Below, piece by piece: positions 24,481 through 34,200 of a stretch of 64,000 bases of DNA. The notes beneath the pieces were generated by a model that worked only from the letters and a program-made list of their open reading frames with translations, did not search any database and was not told where the DNA came from. Position 1 is the stretch's first letter. Every line of letters starts with the position of its first letter. The position numbers and the translations under genes were made by a program. Location of the stretch: the NCBI RefSeq assembly GCF_024763615.1, contig NC_077222.1, positions 48,918,001-48,982,000 of the forward strand, in the 5' to 3' direction. This DNA is from Phlebotomus papatasi (taxonomy: Eukaryota; Arthropoda; Insecta; Diptera; Psychodidae).

Positions 24481-25020
24481 GTGTTCTAAAAGCTCTTTGT
24501 AAGATCTCAAGTATTCTCTGTCACTCTTTTGAATTCCCAAGTGTTCCTAGTACACCCCGTGGGTTCTCAAGCATCTCCATGCGTTTTTCAATTGGCCAAT
24601 TGGGTTCATTTGAGTTACCAATAGTTTTTCGTGAGTAATTTCGATTCTCAAGAGTTCTTTACAAGTTTCTTAGGATTCGCAGGTCTTTCCTTAATTTCTT
24701 AGTTATGTAAGTGTTCTTAATAAGATTCTAATGGTTTTCAACACACCCCTTGGGTTCTCTGTAGATTTCAAAGTGTACCTAGTCCTGTGCGAGAGTCCCC
24801 AAGTAGTTTCTGACAATTTCTAGAATTTTATAGTGTTCTAAAAATTCTTTGTAGTTTCATAAGTATTCTAAGTACTCTGTCTGAGTTCCCAAGTCTTTTG
24901 AGATGATTTTTTAATTCTCTAAGTGAATTCTCCTCAAGTTCCTAATACTTTTTCACAAATATTTTGGGTTCCCAATGGGTTTCCGGATGCGTTAGTTCAA
25001 GTTTCTCACAAATACTCGTT
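24481..25020. repeat. Degenerate 30-bp subrepeat flank of the 157-bp array
   Basis: TTCTCAAGTGTTC-like subunits continue rightwards (for example GTTCTCAAGCATCTCC and TTCCCAAGTGTTCCTAG) but lose the 157-bp order. A similar degenerate margin lies at 23.45-23.56 kb. This gradient fits a satellite with homogenised centre and ageing edges. Confidence 0.7.
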
Positions 25021-26950
25021 CCTTTTCTTATCAAAGTTATTCCGCGTGGATATCCTCGGACAAATCTAAACGACGACAAAATCGGTAAAAAACTGAAGAC
25101 AATTTGGTGTTAAAAATCGGCAAATTTACACGATCTTTGTGAAATATCAGCAAATCGACATTAAAGTGATTGGAAATAAATTTTTGCATTAATCATGATA
25201 GTAACTCCGGTTCTGATTTTATCATAACTTAATCAAGTCTTTAATTTAAAAAAAAAAACATTGACTTTGAGTTCTTACCGTATTTTTTTTATATTCTAAG
25301 TTTTTGGAAGAGAATAGAAGATCAGTGAAGGATATTTTTCAAAAAACACAACCACCATATTTTCATACTGAGAAGTCATTGATTGTTCTTGTCTGACTCT
25401 TTGTTCCAGCTGTACACTATTTGCTTTTAATCTTTGTATTTTTCTGTATTTCTTTTTTTTATCAAGAGTGTGAGGTACTTGATGGCTTTTTATTAATGTT
25501 GATTCTCATCTGAGCGTGTTTCATGGCTGTTTTTTTTGTGTTTCTTTTGCATTTTCTTTGTCAACAGCGGTTTTTTTTCTATATCTTTTTTTTTTTTGCA
25601 AACAGGTACCCCTTAAGGCATGGTGGCATTTTGTTCTTCAACTATTTTTATAATGAACTTTTTTTTTATTCTTTAAGTCTAAAATCTATTACTTTTCTTG
25701 AATGGTTTTACTTTTGTGTCTTAGTGAGTAAGAACGGAAAAAAAACTTGAGCACATCAAAATGATAACTGATTCACTTTAAAATGTTTTCTTTTTTTCAT
25801 TAGTTACATCAAAAGACAGTTTTTTCTTTGTTGATAGATTTGAATATTTGAAATTTTACCACTGGAACCCTACAAATTCACGTAACGCTTCCATTTTTAC
25901 GATGTAATCTAATATTTTTCGTGGAAACTATTTTTTTTTAATTATGGTAAGACTATTAAATATTAGATTTCTTTCTTTTCTCATCTGGTGAAAGGTTATT
26001 AGAATATGTTAATCATATATATCTCTTATGTTATACATAATTATTCATATTTTTCTTGTGTAATTAATTCTTCTCTTGTGATTTTTTTTCATTTACAGAT
26101 AATTATGCAATAGATCTCACCTGAACTTCATTTAGATAAATTTTTATGTACATTTTTATTATGTCATTTCTATTTAATGAAACTATTACTTTGTCTCCCC
26201 CATCTTGTTCATTTTATGTATACCTCTTTTCTTTAGTTTTCTTTTCAAACACTTTTATCCGGAATATCCTTCGACTGTAGACACGATTGACATCACAAGA
26301 TCCAAGTGATATTAGATTGTTCAAAATGAAGTCATTTCGATTTTATCAATATCTTTAGAAATTGCAATTCTTTTCAACAATATTTTACTCTCTTTGATTT
26401 TTCATAAATTTCTCTCTGACATTTATCTACAAATATTAAATAGATGATTTTTTTTCTATAATTTCTCTTTCTGAAATTTTTAACACTGTTTTTTTCTCTA
26501 ATATAAATTTTTACGTATGTCACTAAAATGTTCTTATGCCTCGTATAGAATTTATTAAAAAAAAAAAGAAATAATTTCAGACGTTTCGACGCTCATGCTC
26601 TTCTTCGTGCAATTTTCCCATGCATTGATGCATTTTTTTTCTTTTGTTTCGGTGTGAAAATTACTATCATCAAGATTGCCACAAAATAGTAAAAGTTAAA
26701 AATAATAAAAATGTATACATAAAAAAAAATAAAAGAAAATTTTTCCTAAAACGGACGGTTTTTCTCAATTCAGTTCCAAAAAAGTGCTTTTAAACTTTTT
26801 AATAAAATATCCCTTGCGACGTTTTTCTTTTTTTAAATTCCCCTTATACTTAAAGGTTAAAACCTTAATGGGTTTAAGTTTTTCAAAATCAGATGTCCAA
26901 GCCTTTCCATTTTCATATTTATTTTTCTCTTCTTTGACCAAATGAGCTTT
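25021..26950. other. Intergenic stretch, T-rich from about 25.4 to 26.7 kb
   Basis: No gene, MITE or RNA gene was recognised. Phe/Leu-rich ORFs (25523-25750) reflect T runs. Confidence 0.4.
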
Positions 26951-27055
26951 TTTAAATTGTGAGGTTATGTTGGAGCTAACCTCAAAAATCCGGAGAAAAA
27001 TGTTAAATGTCAAAATTCGTCGTCGAATAGCAAATTTTGGCTTTATTTTGTGCAA

Positions 27056-27199
27056 AGGCCTCTACACATTGGGAGCCATGTTCGTCAAAAATTGTATTTT
27101 TCACAGAATTTTGACTTTTTAACCTACAACAATGCAGAAGATTACCTTAAAAAAAAAGGAATTTTTGACAAAAAATTGTTCCCAGTGTGTAAAAACCTT
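27056..27199. mobile_element. MITE, CCTCTACACA family, copy 2 (diverged)
   Basis: GGCCTCTACACATTGGGAGC at the left faces GTTCCCAGTGTGTAAAAACC at the right, and GTCAAAAATT/AATTTTTGAC pair inside. The tip GGCCTCTACACA matches the 36.44 kb element. Confidence 0.55.
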
Positions 27200-27509
27200 A
27201 AAGCAACTTCCTATCTTGGCAATGCAAGCAGTCTTTGCTTCAATCCCTTCAATGTGTAACCTCAAGAACTAAGTTACGAATCTTCCATTCAAGAGGTTAA
27301 GTTTCTCAGGTTTCTATGAACTCAAAAATGTAAAAGTGTAAAATATCAATAAAAACGGAGTAAAAAATTGTTCCCTTGTCTCTCAAATAGTTTAGTTAGA
27401 AAATATTGCATAGTAACTAAAGACTTTGGAAGTTGTAGGTTAGGTTTTACATAACCTCAAATTACAATAGAAAACTTTGTGGTTAAATGCTAGGTCAGAA
27501 TAGTAATTA

Positions 27510-27723
27510 GAGGGAAATGGGACACTCTTGAAAGTGGGGTACCATTGAAATTGGAATTTTCACATATTTTTAAATAAAATTGAGCCTTATTGTGATATAA
27601 TTTAGCTGCACAAATAGATTGAGAAGCTAAATTACATTATGATATGACTCAGTTCCACTTAAACATAGGAGAAAAATCCTAATTTCAAAGGTGCCCCACT
27701 TTCAAAAGTGCCCCACTTCCCCC
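27510..27723. mobile_element. MITE, GGGGAAANTGGGGCACC family, copy 1
   Basis: GAGGGAAATGGGACACTCTT at the left is mirrored by AAAGTGCCCCACTTCCCCC at the right, with TA flanks. The interior (TTAGCTGCACA, ACTCAGTTCCACTTAAACAT) is shared with the copy at 36.1 kb. The right terminus is partly duplicated (two GTGCCCCACTT phrases). Confidence 0.8.
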
Positions 27724-28232
27724 TACAGAATTAAAAAAGGTTTTTTGATACATTTCTTTCAGATCAGACTAACCTAAAAAGTCATTGCAATTTATTGAAA
27801 ACATCAGAAACCTTTTTAATAAACAATTAAATAATATTTGAGAGACAAGCAACATTTTATTAAGTTTATTCGGCTTATTTAAGACTATTTTCTGTCTTTT
27901 TTTTTTAAACAAATTAAATGATATTCTAACCTCAAAAATTGACGAAGAGATTAAATTTTGTTCTTGAAAATACAAATAACTCTAATTGTAAATAAAAATG
28001 AATAAATAGCAATTTCAGAAATGTTTTGCTCTGATAAATTAAGTGAATAATTATTTTAACCTAAAAAAATCAACGACCAGAATTTCGTACATTTTTACAT
28101 GATCAAGTAGAATATCTTGAATTTTAATTTCGAACAGAAACTTTAGAAAATTTTTAAATTTTTGATAGGAAATGAATAAATATTCTAAACTCAAAAAATC
28201 AAAAATTGTAATTTCATGAATTCTTTTGTAAG
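27724..28232. repeat. Dispersed TTCTAACCTCAAAAA motif cluster
   Basis: Variants of TTCTAACCTCAAAAA recur at about 27771, 27922, 28056, 28186 and, beyond the next MITE, 28388, each followed by AT-rich sequence. Spacing is about 130-200 bases. It may be a worn tandem repeat. Confidence 0.35.
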
Positions 28233-28375
28233 TTAACCCTTTAAGGACGATTGAGACACCGGTTTCCCAAAAAAAAATTCTATGGCCTTCTAAAGTTACG
28301 TTTTGCTCTAAAAAGTCAGGAAAAGTCATTTTTTCTAACCCCCAATTTTTGACACTCTCGTTCTTAAAGGGTTAA
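28233..28375. mobile_element. PiggyBac-like MITE (TTAA target), copy 2
   Basis: TTAACCCTTTAAGGACGATT opens the element and CGTTCTTAAAGGGTTAA closes it, with TTAA on both sides. ACACCGGTTTCCCA next to the left end matches the right end of the 16.6-17.2 kb copy. At 143 bp it is an internally deleted relative. Confidence 0.8.
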
Positions 28376-30088
28376 TGGAATACCGTCAATTCTAACCTCA
28401 AAGATGTAATAAATATCAATTACACGATCTTTTCTGAAGTGAAAATGCAATTTTTGCGATACTAATCGATTTCGTATTACTTTATTTCGAAGAATTGCAT
28501 ATTTTTTTGTTCACAGTAGACTCCAACGAAAGAGATTGCAAAATTAAATTCCCAAAATTGCTTTCCTTCCCGAATATTGAAACTAGTGCTAAAAATTGAA
28601 TTAAAACAGTAAACTTCGAAGTTTTTGTAAATCAAAATACTCTTTATTTTTAGGTTAGACTCAACATAACCTCACATTCTGAAAATAACCTTCGGTCAAA
28701 GTTAGAGAATGAGGCTTGATAGGGGAAATCTAAAATGAAAATAAAGACAAAATATTTGCAACACAACCCAACAAAATTTCCCAAAAATTACTTTTCTGCC
28801 GAAAGATTCCATCTGCAAGATTCTTTTTCAACACTCCTTTTTTTTAGTACTAAAAAAATTTATCTTCTCATCTATATCAAAATTTTCCTTGTGTGTTTTT
28901 TTTGTCTATAAAATATCAAACAATCAGCCTTTTTTTAAAACTTTTCTCTACGCTATTTTTTTTCTTAATTTACCTTTCTCATAAAGATTTCTTCAACTTT
29001 TTTTATTGAATGTTTTCTTCTTTTCATTTTCTACAGCTTAAATAGTGTCTGAAATAATTTATTGAATTTATATTTTTTTCTTGCACCAATCCCTTCAGTC
29101 AATAGATTTTTTTTTCATTAAATTTTCTCCAACATAGAATTTCTTTCCATTTTACATGATTAGTTTTTTTCTCTTTTTTTAAATAATCTCTGTCCAGCAA
29201 ATTTCTTTCCTTGCATTCTTTTGGCTTTCTTCATTTCTTTTCTTTTTTTTTTGTAATTAATATATTTTTTTGTCAAAAGGCACCTCGTTCCAAATTCTTC
29301 GTACTCTTTTTTACTTGTATTCTTTGTAAAGGATTGTTGTATTTTTTTTTTTGTTACTGTTGCATTCGAGTTGGTTTTATGATCAACAGTTGCATTTCTC
29401 TTTTTTATTTTGTCTATTTGGGTTTGTTGGGGAAATTTTCAATGCTCTTTCACTGTTTCTCTTTTTAGTTTCCTAAGTTCTTTTTTTTTCACTTTATTTT
29501 CTTATCAGCTGCGCAGCTCATTTCAGTTGATACCGAGGAGCAAAAGAATAATGCTGAATAAAAATTGATGCAATTTTTCCTCATCAATTATCCTTTTTAA
29601 TGTCGCTCTCGCTCTTTTAAAATGTGCTCCTATTTTTCTCATAATTTGCCTCTTTAGTTTTCTTTTCTCTCTCTCTTTCTCTCTTAAAGATTAATAAATC
29701 GTAAGAAAGACGTATACAAAAATTATAATGACAAAATGATAATTAGAAAGATTATTCTAAACACATTCTATTTTTTTCTTCTTCATCCATTAGAGATAAA
29801 ATCTGTGAATTACTAGTTAATTACTTAAAATTTTAGTTTTTTTTCTCTTCTCTTTAAATGTTTAAATATCGTTTTTTTCATATACTTTATAGTTAGAATT
29901 CTAATAGGTTTTTTTCTGGTCATTCTCTCTTTTTTTTCCTAAAATTACCTTCTTTTATCTTCTCTTTTTTTTTAAGAATTATATAGCTTTTCTACATAAC
30001 AAGTCACAGCCAAACGATAAGGAGCCTTCTTTTCCAGCATTTTCTTCATTTTTTTTCTTTCTTCCTTCTTTCCCTTCTAAATTTCATC
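28376..30088. other. Gene-free stretch, T-rich on plus strand from 28.8 kb
   Basis: An AGGTTAGACTCAACATAACC palindrome occurs at 28651-28675. From 28.8 kb the plus strand is T-rich up to the EcR 3' end, so it could belong to an extended EcR 3' UTR (A-rich sense) or to a convergent transcript. No ORF is credible. Confidence 0.4.
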
Positions 30089-30094
30089 TTTTAT
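30089..30094 (-). terminator. Candidate polyadenylation signal AATAAA
   Basis: This is the first AATAAA hexamer downstream of the EcR stop codon on the sense (minus) strand. AATAAA is common by chance in DNA this AT-rich, so use of this copy is inferred only from its position. Confidence 0.3.
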
Positions 30095-30663
30095 TCCTTA
30101 TTACTGTCATTCTGATATTTTTTGCACATCTCCATCAAAATGTTTTCCGGCACAATTTGGAAAGATATAAACTCTTGTTTACCATCCCAAAAAATTGGCC
30201 GAACACAATCAATACTTTCAGGATTGAATATTAAGGAACAAAAAAAAATCAGAGAAAATAATTTTACACAGTAAATGGGCTCCACTCAACATGATAATAA
30301 TTTTTTTTCTTTTTCATATATAACACATTTTTAGTTTTTTTGTTGAATTTTTTGTGTTAATAAAAAAAGTCCATACAGCTTTTGAGAAGCCTCTCTCAAT
30401 CTTCCAAATTCCATCCATCCGGAAAATCAGGTTCTTTTTCATTTCACTAACAAACATTAAAATTCATTACATTTTCACAAAAAATGTCTTATGTACAGGT
30501 TAAATAAATTTTGCCATGCAATCTCAAGATTTTCTTTGACTTTCTTTTCTTTTCTTTTTTTTGGGGGGTAATGGAGGATGGTGGAGATAGTTTGAGGAGA
30601 TCTCTTAAGTAGTACGAAGGGATTTTAAATGGTGGGGGATAATAGGGGAGTGGAGCCCATTTA
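30089..30663 (-). other. EcR: EcR 3' untranslated region (inferred minimum)
   Basis: After the TAG stop, the first canonical AATAAA on the minus strand is at 30094-30089, about 570 bases downstream. Sense sequence here is A-rich, and the neighbouring sequence to about 28.8 kb has the same composition. A longer 3' UTR using a more distal signal is therefore possible. No U/GU-rich downstream element is obvious next to the 30.09 kb signal. Confidence 0.4.
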
Positions 30664-31218
30664 CTATGCCGGCTCAATAGCTCCACCGGCTGCCTGGCCA
30701 TTTGCATGAACCCCACCTGGGACATTTCCCTGCAATCCCGGTGGTACATCCTGCACATCCCAAATCTCCTCGAGGAAGCGCGGCAACTTCCGATTCTTCA
30801 GCTTCAGCGAGAAGCACATCTCGGAATTCTGATTGCCCAGTGTTCGCAATTCCGTTAGTATGGACAGGAGTTTGGCAAATAGAATGGAACACTTGGCATC
30901 ACCACCATGCCTATTCATAATGTAGATTCTCAACGTATCAATATAGTAGCTCTGAATGGCCTCAACCAATTCAGCCTGCTCCAGTCCTGGCCTATCTGAG
31001 AAGATCACAATTGCCGTCAAAAGGGCATATTCCACATTATCCACCGTCATGGAATACATCTGTCGACAGAAGTGCAACAGATCCTCAATCGTATCCGCCA
31101 TTCCGGCCATTCTGTACGAATCACGCGTGTAGGAGCGATTGTTGGCAAACAGAATGGAGTCAGATGCTGCATCGTACCTCCTTGCCATTCGCAGCATCAT
31201 CACTTCACTCGAACACGC
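30664..31218 (-). CDS. EcR: EcR coding exon 6, ligand-binding domain C-terminal half and stop
   Basis: This last exon encodes 184 residues in phase 0. It starts ACSSEVMMLRMARRYD and contains DSILFANNRSYTRDSYRMAG, FSDRPGL and LLSILTELRTLGNQN, all strongly EcR-like. The AF-2 helix 12 is FLEEIWDV. After it only about 29 Gly/Pro/Ala-rich residues remain before TAG at 30666-30664, so the F domain is minimal. The acceptor (GTCGATTGCAG) has a weak polypyrimidine tract but a TACTAA branch-site match at 31247-31242. Plus-strand ORFs over this exon are antisense shadows. Confidence 0.96.
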   Translation of the reverse strand, partial: ACSSEVMMLRMARRYDAASDSILFANNRSYTRDSYRMAGMADTIEDLLHFCRQMYSMTVDNVEYALLTAIVIFSDRPGLEQAELVEAIQSYYIDTLRIYIMNRHGGDAKCSILFAKLLSILTELRTLGNQNSEMCFSLKLKNRKLPRFLEEIWDVQDVPPGLQGNVPGGVHANGQAAGGAIEPA

Positions 31219-34200
31219 CTGCAATCGACAATACCCAAATTTTAGTATTTTATTACCCATATCACCAACCCATTACACTGAGAAAAAAAACGTGGGTCCG
31301 ATTAACATTTTTTCCTCATAATTTTAACACTTTATAGGTGTACAAATATATCAACATTTTTTAATGTTAATTTTACACCTTTTTAAGGGTAAAAATAACG
31401 TGAAAAAGGGTAACTTTAACCCCTAATACACCTAAAACGCATAATATTTACACCGATTTCGGATCAATACTGCAGGGTAAAATGAACATTTCCGGAATCT
31501 TATTTTAATTTTGTCGGATTTCTCTCAGTAGTGTAGGGAAAAGTACCTATGATTTGTACAGTCCCACCCAACTAGCAAATTAGCTGCCTTATAGAACCAA
31601 ATACTTGAAATGATCTCATAATGATCTTCTAAACAGCTGACAGCGGAATTATAGGATAGAGATATAAAAGTCTCATAAGAAGCGTAATACAATTTTACGA
31701 AACCCTTTTTATAAGATAATATTTCTCAAGAAAATATCTTCTATAATATTTTACTTACATCAAGCTCAAAGTATGGTTAATAAGAATAAAAACCTTAATA
31801 ACTATTTTTTCATAAATCTTATTTGAAGGTGTGCTACAAGTTCTTTTTATAGATTTTTTTCAGTACAATCCTTTTCACGTGAAAATATTAGTTATTTTCT
31901 TAATGAAAATCAAAGTAGGTCTAATTTACCGATTTGCTCAATATTTTCTAGAGCCTTCTGTCATTTGTTTGCAATTATTACTTCCTAATTTATGACTAAA
32001 ACCGGAAAACAGATTAATTACGCTGTGAGTTTTCTATTAGGATAGAAGAGCGCAATGAGTACAATATGGATGAATACTAAAAACTGCTATAAGATTCTCA
32101 TATTTGCTCTGCAAAGAGTCTTATAGAAGAATCTTAGACTTTCAGTACACTAACACTTTTGTCGACGTGAAAAATATCATGATTTCCACAAAAAATTAAA
32201 TTAATTCACTTTTATCAGTTTGTACCATTATTTTTTTTTATTTTTTGTCCTTCAGTGGCACTTGCACTTTTTAATTTATAAAAGAATACCATGGGAGCGT
32301 CCAAGAAGTATTTCATCCTTCATTTTGGCTTGTACCGTTCTCAAAATACGATACTCTGCTTTTCTTAAACACCGCTTGTAGTACTCCCGAATGAGTCTCA
32401 GTGACCCTTATATGTAAAAAAAGGCGCACTATTAAGATGCTCAGGAAGTTCTTTTAGCACTACTGGCAAAGAATGTGAGGCATTCTTTGAGAAGATGCTG
32501 TAAAACTTAGTAATTTCTTTATTTCTTGATTATACACTTGTTTTCACTATACCACAGCACATTTTCACCTTAAAACATTAGCACAATACAGCAAATTGAA
32601 TGAATTTATGTGAAAAATGCTTTGGAATCCAAACGCTGCATGCAAAATGTCAACAGGTTCCCCTGATTTCGCCTCATTTCCCCTTAAATTTGACCTGGAT
32701 CTACTGAAGACTTGTAGCATGCTCATAACAGTCTTTAAAATTTACAAATAAGCGTAAAATACAGTCGAGAAGAAGTTGGGAGGCGTTCCTTCATATACCG
32801 ATTGGATATTAATAAGGAAAAAGAAGACGCGTTCAGCAGATTATTTACACAGGGACAAAATGGATTTTCGTGGGTTCGCGGTACAGCTACAGCGACCATC
32901 TTTGTATCTCTGGAATGGCGGTAATGATGAACTAATAAATTCCTAAACATCATAAATTACATTAAAAAATTATAAATACATAAAATAGAACTAGATAAAT
33001 ATGTATAAAAGCGAATAAAAAATTTTTATGATTCTTTTAATTATTCTGATTATGGTCTTATAACAGGTTCATATCCGTTAATAATATTAAATTTAGAGTA
33101 TTGTATAAGCATTTTCTCAGAAGATTATTGATCTTTTATAAGATTGTCTCATAGAACTCTTCAGTTTCCTTTCACAGTAATGCTTATAGACTCACTTGAG
33201 CCCCTTAATGGTGTGCCACTTTTATATATAAACGTCTCAACGACTATTTTAGGTAGTCTACAAGCTTTATTTAAGCAAATCGTTCTTTGAGACTTTCTTA
33301 TAAGCCATGGTTCGGGAATACTATAAGACTATATTGAGAAAAAATTGTTTCTTGGACAAGCTTCATAAAGATTAAATTCTTCCTATATTTCTGAATAAAT
33401 GTGACTTGGCAATATATGTATTTTAAAAACAGGACACTTTTCCCTAGTGTTCAAAATATATGTGCAAAGAGTCACATTTATTGAAAAATATGGAAAAAAA
33501 AATCTGATCATTACAAAGCTTGAAACTGTGCAAAGAATGGGCACTTTGCCGTACTAATCTCTCTTTAAAATTTCCCGAGAGACCCAACAACACCCAAAAG
33601 TCTCTCTGTCTCTGGTCTTCTTTATATACCATCCAAAGCTATTTGCCCTTTTTTCTCTCCATTATGCTATTCTCTTAATGACAAATTCTTGGGAATTTTA
33701 GTGTTCTATTCTACCGTCAATGTTCTTCTATCTTGAAGCATGTACACACCAGCCCAATTAAATTGAAATTAAATGTCAGACTAAATTGAGTTGTTCTATC
33801 ACTCGTGATTTCTTTTTTTCCTTCGTTTTTTTTAATTTTATTTTTTTTTTACGATTGAAGAAACTAACGGAGCATTTTTATAATAACATCCTGGAATTAT
33901 TTTTTGCAGCATTACCGTGTGTGTCATTTAGAAAATGAGAATGTTAAGAAAATTTCTGAATAAGAACTCTTTAAAATTCTGAGAAAGGTAACTTTTCATC
34001 TCTAAACTGATTAATTCTTTCAACTTGACAATATTCTTTCAAAATAATTAGCAATTTGCAGAATTTCAATGTTAAAAATTGGCAAAAATTGGATAATTTT
34101 GATTTATGGTCCATCTCATTCTCGTAATAGCAACATTATCCCTTCAATTCTGAGATAAATTCGATAAATCTTTAAGTGTTAGCAAGCGAGTTTTAAAACC

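Noticed and set aside
30702..31337. Plus-strand ORFs of 72 and 108 codons over the last EcR exon
   Set aside because: Antisense shadows of the ligand-binding domain exon, running into the adjacent MITE.
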